This document shows positions 43,324 through 51,539 of a DNA stretch of 64,000 nucleotides, piece after piece. The stretch is from assembly GCA_029251165.1 (NCBI GenBank), contig JAQXDW010000142.1, forward strand, positions 1 to 64,000, written 5' to 3'. This DNA is from Myxococcota bacterium. GTDB lineage: Bacteria; Myxococcota_A; UBA796. Numbering within the stretch: the first letter of the stretch is position 1; each line of letters opens with the position of its first letter. A program made the translations under genes and the position numbers. The notes beneath the pieces are model-generated. The model searched no databases, was not told where the DNA came from, and saw only the letters and a list, made by a program, of their open reading frames with translations.

Positions 43324-44160
43324 CGCCCGCATGATCGCCTTGAGCTGCCTCGGGGCACGCTCAGGGTGGAGGTTGGAGACGTAGATGTTGGTGACGCCGC
43401 GATCCAGCAGCGCGCGGATCGTCTTGGCGCAGACCTGAGCCGGCTTGAGCCCGCTGGCGAAGTCCGCCTTCAGCCCCTCGATCGGAACCTCGATGAACTC
43501 GGAGAGCCGAGCGAGGGTTCGGGGATTGGCGGATCGGTAGAAGAACACTCCCCACACACCGGGGATGGTCACGTCTCTGCGCTTCAGCTCATTGAGGAAG
43601 CCATCTACCGCGCCGATGTGGTGGTGAGTGACGAGCTGGGTAAGGTAAAAATCCGCATTGAACGTATCATTAGATAGAAACCCAACCTGCCGTTCCGGAT
43701 CGCGGTGGGGGTTTGCCCAGCCGCCGAGCGCCAGATCGGGAAAGCTCTCGCGCAGCTTCTGCCGGAGGACGTAGCCGTGGGGAACACACCGGGGAGCCCC
43801 GACGTTGCGGTCGCCACCGAGCACCGTCAGCGCAGTGCAGCCCGCCTCGACCGCACGCGCAGCGAACCACTGGCAATACTCCAGAGAGTGCTTGGTGGTC
43901 AGGAACGGACAGAGGAGCTGACGAGAGAGGGCCTGGTCGAGGTTGTTGACGAGGTGGTGGAGGTTCTCCTCTTCTTCTGTGCCGACCGCGCCGTCGGTGA
44001 TGAACAGGGGCACCTGACGCCGGGAGAGGCGCCGGACCGTGCCGTGCATCGCCATCCAGGTGTCGATGCACTCCACGCTCTCCAGGTCGGCACGCGGCGG
44101 ACGCAGCTCAACGGAGATCATCGGCTCGGGGCTCTGAAGCTGATCCAGCAGGGTGCTCAT
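43306..44160 (-). CDS. metF: Methylenetetrahydrofolate reductase (stand-alone)
   Basis: A 284-aa MTHFR-family flavoprotein: ISVELRPPRADLESVECIDTWMAMHG, PLFITDGAVGTEEEENLHHLVNN, CTALTVLGGDRNVG, GGWANPHRDPERQVGFLS and LVTHHHIGAVDGFLNEL. It lacks the common FEFFPPKT start of E. coli MetF and is diverged, so the substrate could be a related folate. Start at 44160 (MSTLLDQLQ) removes 21 shadow residues. It lies 63 bases after the large membrane protein gene on the same strand and overlaps the fusion gene tail-to-tail. Confidence 0.8.
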   Translation of the reverse strand: MSTLLDQLQSPEPMISVELRPPRADLESVECIDTWMAMHGTVRRLSRRQVPLFITDGAVGTEEEENLHHLVNNLDQALSRQLLCPFLTTKHSLEYCQWFAARAVEAGCTALTVLGGDRNVGAPRCVPHGYVLRQKLRESFPDLALGGWANPHRDPERQVGFLSNDTFNADFYLTQLVTHHHIGAVDGFLNELKRRDVTIPGVWGVFFYRSANPRTLARLSEFIEVPIEGLKADFASGLKPAQVCAKTIRALLDRGVTNIYVSNLHPERAPRQLKAIMRALERGA

Positions 44161-44223
44161 TGAGCGGCTCTTAACCTGGACAGGTCCAGGACTGCGCGCG
44201 CGGCCGAGGTCCGGGATCTGCAC

Positions 44224-46773
44224 TTACTCTCCTCCCTCGACCCGAAAGATCAGGTCTCCGACACGATAGATATCCCGAGGAGACGGTGACGTCGGATTGT
44301 CTTCGACCGCACGCCAGCGACTCCGCCGTCGGTCAAACACCTCCAGCCCCCCCCGGGCTTCCAGGATCACCCCACCACGGACCGCCCGAAGCACCGCTGC
44401 GGCATGGCGTACCCGACCGTTCACGCTGCCGTCTCCGTGGATCCCAAGGGCGGCATCCCGGTAGAAGCCCGCCCGAGCGCCCGGGCAGTCGAGCAGGCGG
44501 GTCGGCGTGGCCCGGCGGATGGCCTTGGGATCACCAGCAGTGGTGATGGTGGCGTCGGCCTCAAACCGACGCGGCCGGACGAAGCCGACGAGCGCAAGCA
44601 GGCCCAGCGCCGCGAGGACCGTGGGAACCAGCCAGAAGGCATGGCAGGCCAGCCAGCTCCTCCCCTCGACACGCCACGCCATCGGTACGGTGCGGACATC
44701 GCCAGCGAACGCCGGATCCAGCGGGGTGATGACCAGCGCAGCATCTTCCGGCGAGACCTCACCGCTGCAGGCCGGCACCTTGAGGCAGACCTCCAGGCTC
44801 GGAGCGTCCGGCGCGAGCGGACCGACGTCCTGGGGCAGTGACTTTGCACGCCGCCCCCGAATGGACAGCGCTGGGGTGCTCATGCACGCTCCGCCAGTCA
44901 TCGAGAGGGAGAACCGGTGGCCCTCGATGGAGCGGGAGCCTGCGAGCTCGAGGGTCTGACAGGTCGACAGCGCAGCCGCTCCGGCGGACAGGGCTCCGAA
45001 GTCCAGCCGCTCCGGCACCGCCAGCGACAGCGGCGCGCGGACCCGGACCACGTGCGGCGCGCTGGTGATCACCCGCTCCGGCCCCTGCACCGAGATCTGC
45101 CAGGTCTGCTCACCCACCACAGAGAGGTCCCGGCGGACCGCGTAGCGACCGTCTGCCGATGCGGGCAGCACGCCGACCTCCTGGCCATCCTCCAGCAGCA
45201 CGATGCGCCCCGAGGAGAGCATGTCGTCCGCGAGCTGGCGCGCCGCAGGATCGGATGGACGCTGGATGGAGAACGAGGCCACACAGGCCCGATCGGTGTA
45301 GCAGGTGTCCGGCAGCTCATCGGTAGAGAGGGCGAGACCAACCGGGCTGATGGTGAGGCGCGTGCTGTCTCCACGGCACACGCCGGGGGCGGTGGCCCAG
45401 ACCTCGACACTCAGCGGACTGGAGACCTCCGGAGGCCTCCAGGTTGTGCGCAGCCCACTCCCGGGCAGGGTGTCCGGCGACTTCCCGGGGAGGCGAACCG
45501 AGAACGCCACGCTGTTGCCGGCCGGTGCGGCGACCGGCTGGCGTGTGGTGGGATCAAGCAGCGCAGCAGTCAGCGTCGTCGGGGTGCCGCTGGCCAGCAC
45601 GCTGCCTCCGCTGGGGGCTGTGACCACCGCGAGGTAGTCGCAGCCCTGGGCGACGTCGAGGTTCAGAGAATCAGAGGTCTCCGAGACCAGCCGCTCGCCA
45701 TCCGCCAGCGCCATCGGATCGGGGGTAAATTGGATCGAGATCCCCGCTCCGGCAGGCAGCGGAAGCGCCCCGCGGATCCGACCATCAGGCCCCGCCTCTC
45801 CGCGAACATCAGTGACGCGGCCGTTGGAGTCGGTGATGTGAAACGTGCCGCCGGAGAGCCCCCGTGGGGTGCCGCTGTCATCGCGCAGTCCTGCGGTGAC
45901 GGTGATGGTCTCGCCAGAGGTGTAGGGACCAGGGGTGACATCCTCGATGCCCACCGTCAGCTCTCCTGCGCGATCACTCAGCGGCGCATAGGCTGAATCA
46001 TCGGTGGGAAACACCGTCGGTGCACAGGTCGAGACCCCAGCACCGACGACCGCAAATGGCTGGCGGCTGACCTTCTTGGTTGTCCCAGCATCCGGGTCAT
46101 AGCGGAAGACATCGGTCGTGGATCCCGGCCCAGCAAACAGCCAGAAGCTGCCCCCCCAGAATGCAAACGCAAAGTTGGAGGCATTGGGTGGATAGCTGAC
46201 GGCATCCAGCGGCTGCTGCGAGAGAATTCGAGCATTACGCGGATCAATCTCAGCGACAATATACGGCTGTCCCTCGAAGGCGCCAAACAGCCGTCCATCG
46301 CCGGTTCCGGTCAGCTCTGAGCGCGCCGAGATGCGATCATAGACCCCCACCGGAGTTGCCTGGAGCGGTGAGAACCCGATGGTGCCCAGCTGATAGCCGG
46401 TGCCGCCGAGGTAGCTGCTCGCCGAGATGAACAGCTGCTCGGCGCCGCCGTCCTGCATGTAGCCCATGCCAAATGAGGTGAACCCAGCCTGACCGGTTGC
46501 ATACCCGGTCGCATCGCACTGCCCCGTCTCGGTGTCGACCCGGAAGAGGTTGCCGTCGTTGAACACAACGTACGCGGTTCCGTCTCGGGCAACCGCCATC
46601 GAGTACGGGCTGGCGTAGCTCCGCGCAGGACAGGACAGCCGGCTGATCAGCTTGAAGGACAGGGACGGCGGATGGAACTGGTACAGCTCGTCGTGCGCGG
46701 TGACCACGTAGACATAGCGACCGGCTGCACAGTCCGCGTGTGCGGTCAGGGTCAGGCCGAGCAGTGCGAGCAT
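44224..46773 (-). CDS. Large sensor-like membrane protein with cytoplasmic FHA-like tail
   Basis: An 849-aa protein: signal peptide (MLALLGLTLTAHADC), a beta-propeller (about 20-265, VTAHDELYQFHPP, VVFNDGNLFRVDTETGQ), Ig-like domains (280-590), a Cys-containing domain (LDFGALSAGAAALSTCQTLEL... EVCLKVPACSG), one membrane segment (FWLVPTVLAALGLLALVGFV, about 715) and a 112-residue tail. Tail and Cys domain match the protein at 59513, including GARAGFYRDAALG and DGSVNGR. The tail resembles a divergent FHA domain. It is the downstream gene of the TrmO operon, starting four bases after TrmO. Confidence 0.75.
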   Translation of the reverse strand: MLALLGLTLTAHADCAAGRYVYVVTAHDELYQFHPPSLSFKLISRLSCPARSYASPYSMAVARDGTAYVVFNDGNLFRVDTETGQCDATGYATGQAGFTSFGMGYMQDGGAEQLFISASSYLGGTGYQLGTIGFSPLQATPVGVYDRISARSELTGTGDGRLFGAFEGQPYIVAEIDPRNARILSQQPLDAVSYPPNASNFAFAFWGGSFWLFAGPGSTTDVFRYDPDAGTTKKVSRQPFAVVGAGVSTCAPTVFPTDDSAYAPLSDRAGELTVGIEDVTPGPYTSGETITVTAGLRDDSGTPRGLSGGTFHITDSNGRVTDVRGEAGPDGRIRGALPLPAGAGISIQFTPDPMALADGERLVSETSDSLNLDVAQGCDYLAVVTAPSGGSVLASGTPTTLTAALLDPTTRQPVAAPAGNSVAFSVRLPGKSPDTLPGSGLRTTWRPPEVSSPLSVEVWATAPGVCRGDSTRLTISPVGLALSTDELPDTCYTDRACVASFSIQRPSDPAARQLADDMLSSGRIVLLEDGQEVGVLPASADGRYAVRRDLSVVGEQTWQISVQGPERVITSAPHVVRVRAPLSLAVPERLDFGALSAGAAALSTCQTLELAGSRSIEGHRFSLSMTGGACMSTPALSIRGRRAKSLPQDVGPLAPDAPSLEVCLKVPACSGEVSPEDAALVITPLDPAFAGDVRTVPMAWRVEGRSWLACHAFWLVPTVLAALGLLALVGFVRPRRFEADATITTAGDPKAIRRATPTRLLDCPGARAGFYRDAALGIHGDGSVNGRVRHAAAVLRAVRGGVILEARGGLEVFDRRRSRWRAVEDNPTSPSPRDIYRVGDLIFRVEGGE

Positions 46774-46777
46774 GGCT

Positions 46778-47278
46778 TCAGCCTAAGTCATCCACCCAGC
46801 CCGCTGATGCATCGGGGTGGGCGTCGGCGTAGGGAATGTAGGGCTTGATGTCGAGGACTGGCGTCATGTCGAGCAGGTCGAGCCCCTCGACCTCCAGGAC
46901 CGCGCCACGCACCGCGATCAGCCGCGTGGCGGAGAGGCCGAGCTGGTTGGGGCGATGTGGCGCGCGGGTGGAGAGGACACCACGGCGAATGCGCGGCCCC
47001 CGGGGCGGAACCACGGTGGGGTTCCAGTTCTTGTTGAGGTGCAGCCAGGCGATGACCCAGATGTACTCGATCCCCTCCATGCCAGAGAGCGCCTGGAGGG
47101 GCACCCGGTCGGTGAACAGCTCGATCCGAGAGCGACGCGGCTCGCCGACGGTGGACTGCCGGGGCGTGCCGTGGCGCTCCCGGTACTCCGAGCGGACCAC
47201 ACCGATGGGACTGAGCTCGACGGTGGAGGGAAAGCTCACCGAGTCGATGTAGTCCTTGGCGGGGATGGACTTCTTCAT
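46778..47278 (-). CDS. trmO: tRNA m6t6A37 methyltransferase TrmO
   Basis: The 166-aa protein matches TrmO (TsaA/YaeB), which N6-methylates t6A37 in threonine tRNA. Motifs: LSPIGVVRSEYRERHGTPRQ, SRIELFTDRVPLQALSGMEGIEYIWVIAWLHLN, GVLSTRAPHRPNQLGLSATRL and LLDMTPVLDIKPYIPYAD. Family members of this short form have no C-terminal domain. The ATG at 47278 overlaps the M20 lipoprotein stop (ATGA). Confidence 0.9.
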   Translation of the reverse strand: MKKSIPAKDYIDSVSFPSTVELSPIGVVRSEYRERHGTPRQSTVGEPRRSRIELFTDRVPLQALSGMEGIEYIWVIAWLHLNKNWNPTVVPPRGPRIRRGVLSTRAPHRPNQLGLSATRLIAVRGAVLEVEGLDLLDMTPVLDIKPYIPYADAHPDASAGWVDDLG

Positions 47279-48687
47279 GATTCTGCTCCTGCAAACTCGA
47301 CCACGGCAGAGAGCAGCATGCGAACCCCGCGCTCCAGGTTCTCCTCGCTGACCCGCTCCCGGTTGCCATGGAAGGTCCCCATATCCTCTGCCGTCAGCTC
47401 AAAGGGAACAAAGCCATAGGCCTGAACCCCCAGCGGGCGGAGAAAGATGGAGTCGGTGAAGCCCACCGAGATGACCGGCCCGGCGACGTGTCCCTCAGCC
47501 TGAACCTGACGAACGATGGCCTCATAGAGGGGGTCGTCCCAGGTGGAGAGGTTCCCCTCTCGGGCACTGATCACCTGAAGCTCGATGTCCAGGCCGACGA
47601 TCTTCTGGATGGCGGCGATGGCCTCGTCGACGGTCACCCCAGGCTGGATGCGGCAGTCCAGCAGCGCGGAGACCTCAGAGGGCACCACATTGGGCTTGTG
47701 GTTGCCGGAGGTGAAGCCCGTGACATGGACCGTGTTGATCATCGCCGCGCGGGTCAGCGGGTTGTCGAGGAGCTTCGGCTTGACCAGCATGTTGACCAGC
47801 ACCGGACGCTGCATCACGTACCCAGACAGCCCGCCCTTGTCCTCACCGATGCTGACCAGAAGCGCCATCAAGGCGTCGCTGACTTCAGGACTGAGCTTGC
47901 GGTCATTCAGCGCAGTTATCGCCTCGATGAGCTGGCCTGGTGCCTCGTTCGGGCGGGGGGTGGAGCCGTGCCCAGGCTCGCCCCGCGCGACCATCTTCAG
48001 CCAGACGTTTCCCTTCTCACCGACCGAGACCGGGTAGACGGTCTGGCCCTCGAACAGCATGTCGATGAGGCCGAGTCCGCCCTCGTTGATGACGTGGGAG
48101 CAGCCGATGTCGTCCCAGGTCTCCACTGCCCGCTGGATGCCGAGACCGTCGACCTCTTCGTCGGCGACCACCAGGAGGATGATGTCACGGCTGAGCGGAA
48201 CATCCAGGCGCTTGAGCCAGGCCATCGTCAGCAGCTCGACGATGCCCATGCCCTTCATGTCCAGCGCACCGCGGCCCCAGACGTAGCCATCCAGCCGCGC
48301 CCCGGAGAGCGGCTGGCGATCCACATCCCACTTCTCGGGCTCTGCGGTGACGACGTCTGAGTGGGACAGCAGGCACAGCGGCGCCTCGCTTCCCGTGCCC
48401 TCCAGGCGAGCGATGAGGTTCGCGCGGCCTGGGAGGAACTCGTCGATCTGGTAGGGAATTCCCTCTGCATCCAGGATGCCCGCGAGGAACTGCGCCCCGA
48501 GGAGCTCATTGCCGGATGGGTTGGTGGTGTCGACCTTGATGTAGTCGGAGAGAAGAACCGAGGCTTCCTCACGGGCTTCTGCCCAGTTGATGCGGTCGGT
48601 AATGCCCGCGCTGCTGATGGGAGCAGCCGGAGGAGGGGCGACGTGGAGCGCGCAGCCAGTGAGGAGGATTGAAAGCATGGGGAGCAC
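47275..48687 (-). CDS. M20-family peptidase lipoprotein
   Basis: A 470-aa zinc peptidase with a lipobox (MLPMLSILLTGC). M20 signatures: TTNPSGNELLGAQFL, CLLSHSDVVTAEPEKW with the first metal His-x-Asp, WGRGALDMKGMGI, LVVADEEVDG, the dimer-domain start EPGHGSTPRP and the C-terminal SVGFTDSIFLRPLG ... GTFHGNRERVS with the last His. It resembles the PM20D1/ArgE branch. As a periplasm-facing lipoprotein it likely trims peptides or N-acyl amino acids. Its end overlaps TrmO. Confidence 0.88.
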   Translation of the reverse strand: MLPMLSILLTGCALHVAPPPAAPISSAGITDRINWAEAREEASVLLSDYIKVDTTNPSGNELLGAQFLAGILDAEGIPYQIDEFLPGRANLIARLEGTGSEAPLCLLSHSDVVTAEPEKWDVDRQPLSGARLDGYVWGRGALDMKGMGIVELLTMAWLKRLDVPLSRDIILLVVADEEVDGLGIQRAVETWDDIGCSHVINEGGLGLIDMLFEGQTVYPVSVGEKGNVWLKMVARGEPGHGSTPRPNEAPGQLIEAITALNDRKLSPEVSDALMALLVSIGEDKGGLSGYVMQRPVLVNMLVKPKLLDNPLTRAAMINTVHVTGFTSGNHKPNVVPSEVSALLDCRIQPGVTVDEAIAAIQKIVGLDIELQVISAREGNLSTWDDPLYEAIVRQVQAEGHVAGPVISVGFTDSIFLRPLGVQAYGFVPFELTAEDMGTFHGNRERVSEENLERGVRMLLSAVVEFAGAES

Positions 48688-48720
48688 TGTAATACGGTGC
48701 CCAACGTCGTGAGAGACGGC

Positions 48721-49860
48721 TCAGAACGTGTGGTCAAACACCAGGTACATCCTCAGCCCCCATGGCTCCTCTACCGCACCATCCACCACAACCGGGTCCG
48801 GGCCGAGCCCCACATCCAGCCGGCCCACAAACTGCTCATCGAACACCACCCGTCCGCCCAATCCGACGGCATAGTGAAGCGGCAGCTCCGGTGCATCGGC
48901 GGTCGCGATCCCCTCCCCGCCAAACACCGCTCCGACATCACCGTACGGGACCAGCTGCCACGCTACGCTGGCTCCTCTCAGGCTGTGCTCCAGCAGCCGC
49001 AGCCTCACCTCAGTGTTCAGCACCGCCTTCCCCGGCGCCCGCCACCGTCCAAACGGCACCCCGCGGATGGTCTCCCACCCACCGAACCCGCTGACGGGGC
49101 GGCACCCACCCCACTGGACCTGCTCGTAGAACGGGATCTCTCCGATCAGCCACTCTCCCATCACCCGTGCCCCGAGCGTCACCCAGGGCGCGGGCGAGGT
49201 GAAGCCCCGCGCGGAGGCGTATGGCCCCCCAAAGTGGCCGCCCTCATCCGACAGCCTCGGTCCGTAGCGCCCTGAGATCTCAAGCCGAGCGCCCTCCTCG
49301 GGGTTGAGCACCGGGCTGCGGGTGTCGAAGATCGCTCCGGTGAGCCCCTGGGCCATCAGCCCGCCGCCCATGCCATACGGCTGCTGCTGGGCGAGCAGAG
49401 AGTCGGGCGCGGCCGACACCGCGCTCCACTTGGTCTTCAGGGCAAAGAACAGGCTCCAGCGCGCCCCGACGGGACGCTCCACCACGGCATGGGTCGTCGG
49501 CTGGACGAGGCGGTAGCGGTAGTGCTGGGGATCGACCTCGGCGCTGCGGAGCGTCCCGTTGCCGATCCCCCAGTAGCCATCATTGCCCCAGACCCGCCAC
49601 GCAGCGTAGACCGTCAGCCGCCAGGTGTCCGCGATGCCGAGTCGGTCGTAGCGGATCCGGTGGTTGTGGTAGCCGCTGGTGGTGGCGTAGGCCTGGACCA
49701 TGACGCCGGTTCGGTAGGGACTCTGCCCCGCTGCCGCCTCGTTGACCTCTGCACGAACGCCGAAGCCGAGCTTGTCGTCGGTGTCGTAGCCCGCCGTCGG
49801 GACGAGGAACCAGCTCCACTCTGCTGCGGCGGTGGAGAGCAGCGTCAGCAAGACAATCAT
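48721..49860 (-). CDS. BamA/TamA-like outer-membrane beta-barrel
   Basis: A 379-aa protein with a signal peptide (MIVLLTLLSTAAA) and alternating amphipathic beta-strands across the whole length. Features typical of the surface-antigen D15 barrel are the internal GAIFDTRSPVLNPEEGARLEISGRYG, the WGGCRPVSGFGGWETIRGVPFGRWRAPGKAVLNTEVRLRLLE segment (the RGY-like loop and following strand) and a final Phe (YLVFDHTF). POTRA domains are missing, so it is a barrel-only member. It is coupled by ATGA overlap to the small Cys-rich lipoprotein. Confidence 0.8.
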   Translation of the reverse strand: MIVLLTLLSTAAAEWSWFLVPTAGYDTDDKLGFGVRAEVNEAAAGQSPYRTGVMVQAYATTSGYHNHRIRYDRLGIADTWRLTVYAAWRVWGNDGYWGIGNGTLRSAEVDPQHYRYRLVQPTTHAVVERPVGARWSLFFALKTKWSAVSAAPDSLLAQQQPYGMGGGLMAQGLTGAIFDTRSPVLNPEEGARLEISGRYGPRLSDEGGHFGGPYASARGFTSPAPWVTLGARVMGEWLIGEIPFYEQVQWGGCRPVSGFGGWETIRGVPFGRWRAPGKAVLNTEVRLRLLEHSLRGASVAWQLVPYGDVGAVFGGEGIATADAPELPLHYAVGLGGRVVFDEQFVGRLDVGLGPDPVVVDGAVEEPWGLRMYLVFDHTF

Positions 49861-50123
49861 GGCTGATCAGGCTCCACATGTGGCGTCGCCAAGCCCGGTC
49901 CTGCGGCCTCGGAATCACAGGCCTGCGCACAGTCTGCTGCGATCTGCTCTGCGGCCACCGCGCGCATCTGGTTGGCATCGATGCACGCCTCAGCACAGCG
50001 CGTGGCCTCCGACGGTTCCGTATCAATCGACACTGAGTCATCGGGCAACACAGGCTGTGGAGAGACCGGAGCAAGAGTCGTCGCGCAGGCAACAAGGACG
50101 GAGAGCCACATGCCCGGTAGCAT
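49857..50123 (-). CDS. Small Cys-rich lipoprotein
   Basis: An 88-aa lipoprotein (MLPGMWLSVLVAC) whose mature part carries two CxxxC pairs (RCAEACIDAN, DCAQACDSEA) in a helix, a helical-hairpin disulfide arrangement. It is coupled by ATGA to the barrel gene. It may assist or plug the barrel; no family is recognised. Confidence 0.6.
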   Translation of the reverse strand: MLPGMWLSVLVACATTLAPVSPQPVLPDDSVSIDTEPSEATRCAEACIDANQMRAVAAEQIAADCAQACDSEAAGPGLATPHVEPDQP

Positions 50124-50347
50124 ATGTCAGGTCCAGACAGGAGGGGCGCTCCCATGCAAAGACACTGGCTCACTCGCGCGATGGTGTCGCCACCCAGTGG
50201 CCGCAGCAGGGCCACGGTGATCGGCCCGCCGGCTCTGGAGACGTCCGTGCTTCAGAGGCCGCTCGAGGCGCGCTGGCGGTGTGTCCGCCTCAGGAAGCGC
50301 GGACGAGTCGCGCCTCTCCAGCCCCAGCACAGCGCGTAGCTTCCGCC

Positions 50348-51484
50348 GTGCCCTCCCTCCTGCTGGCCCCTGCCCTCTTGATCGCAGCGCACCTCGCGAT
50401 CCTTGCCGGTGCGCTGATCGCTGGTGCGGGTGCGGAGGCTGGACGCCCGCTCGCGGGAGTAACCGCAGCGGCAGCGGTGGTCTTTGTTCCGGTGCTCGCA
50501 GGCTTCCTCCGGGCACCGCGTGTACTCGTTCCGGTGGTCATGGCTGGCTGGTCGCTGCTGCTCCTGGTGCTGCTGCCCGCGATCCTGCCGCAGGCACCGG
50601 CGGCGTTGGTCAATCAGGGCTTCGGTCTGGCCTGCGGAGAGTGCCAGGGCGTCGGGGAGCGGGTCTATGCGGTGCTACCAGACCTCGGCGGTGCAAGCCT
50701 CCCTGCCGCGCCCCCAGCTCTGCCTCCGTCTCCAGCCGCAGCGCGCCCTGCAGCCCCACCGCCGCTCACCGATTCCGCTCGTCCTGAGGTCGAACCATCG
50801 GTCACCGCCTCTCCCGCCCACGGCGACATCGTCATCCAGTACGAGACACAGGGAAACTCGATCATCGTGCCGGTCACCTTTGAGGGGGGACGGACAATCG
50901 AGCTGCCGATGCTGTTCGATACCGGTGCGACCCTCACCACCCTCGATCAGGCTGCGCTGGATGCGCTCGGACTCCGCATCACTGCGGATGCGCCGATCAT
51001 CACGACACAGACCGCCGCTGGGCCGAAGCGCTCCCCCATTGCCCTCATCTCCGCCATCTCCATCGACGGTCATCGGATCAGCAACGTCACCCTCTCTCGC
51101 TGCGCAGCCTGCAGCACCGAGCAGGCTCGTGGACTCCTGGGCATGAACGTCTCCGGGCGCTTCCTGATCACCATCGACACCAGCAGCCAGCAGCTCACCC
51201 TACGCCCCCGGTCGGGCGGAGAGACCAAGGATGTCGAGGCGTGGCTGGAGCTGGCTTCCTCGGCGGTCGTGTGGCCCGATGGCCGCATCGAGATCACCCT
51301 CAGCGGGAAGAATCGGGCGCCGATACCGGTGGGCCGTGCGGTGCTGAGCGTGCACTGCGATGCGGTCACTGAGGGCATCCTCGACAGCATCCCTCCAGGT
51401 CAGACCACGGAGACAACCATCTCAATGCCTGCCGGTACCGACTGCACCAACTACAGGGTTAAAGTAAGCGAGGCAAGCTGGTAA
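50348..51484 (+). CDS. Membrane-anchored retropepsin-like aspartyl protease
   Basis: A 378-aa protein with an N-terminal group of hydrophobic segments (three, residues 1-90), a Cys-containing short loop (GLACGECQG), a Pro/Ala-rich linker and a single aspartyl protease domain: IELPMLFDTGATLTTLDQAALDALGL is the DTG active site, and RGLLGMNVSGRFLITIDTSSQQLTLRP the second conserved part. Such proteases act as dimers. I start at the GTG at 50348, where the first membrane segment begins; the track adds 172 noncoding codons. A C-terminal beta domain follows the protease. Confidence 0.75.
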   Translation: MPSLLLAPALLIAAHLAILAGALIAGAGAEAGRPLAGVTAAAAVVFVPVLAGFLRAPRVLVPVVMAGWSLLLLVLLPAILPQAPAALVNQGFGLACGECQGVGERVYAVLPDLGGASLPAAPPALPPSPAAARPAAPPPLTDSARPEVEPSVTASPAHGDIVIQYETQGNSIIVPVTFEGGRTIELPMLFDTGATLTTLDQAALDALGLRITADAPIITTQTAAGPKRSPIALISAISIDGHRISNVTLSRCAACSTEQARGLLGMNVSGRFLITIDTSSQQLTLRPRSGGETKDVEAWLELASSAVVWPDGRIEITLSGKNRAPIPVGRAVLSVHCDAVTEGILDSIPPGQTTETTISMPAGTDCTNYRVKVSEASW

Positions 51485-51492
51485 ATTTGTCA

Positions 51493-51513
51493 TGCAATCT
51501 CCCGAGGATTGCA
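51493..51513 (+). promoter_or_regulatory. Inverted repeat before the hybrid kinase gene
   Basis: TGCAATC-TCCCGAG-GATTGCA lies between the protease stop and the kinase start. It may be a terminator for the first or an operator for the second. Confidence 0.35.
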
Positions 51514-51539
51514 GGACTTGAGGTAGAATATCAACGAGT

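Noticed and set aside
49832-50347. N-terminal extension of the aspartyl protease ORF
   Set aside because: Overlaps two minus-strand genes and is low-complexity; first membrane segment begins at the GTG at 50348.
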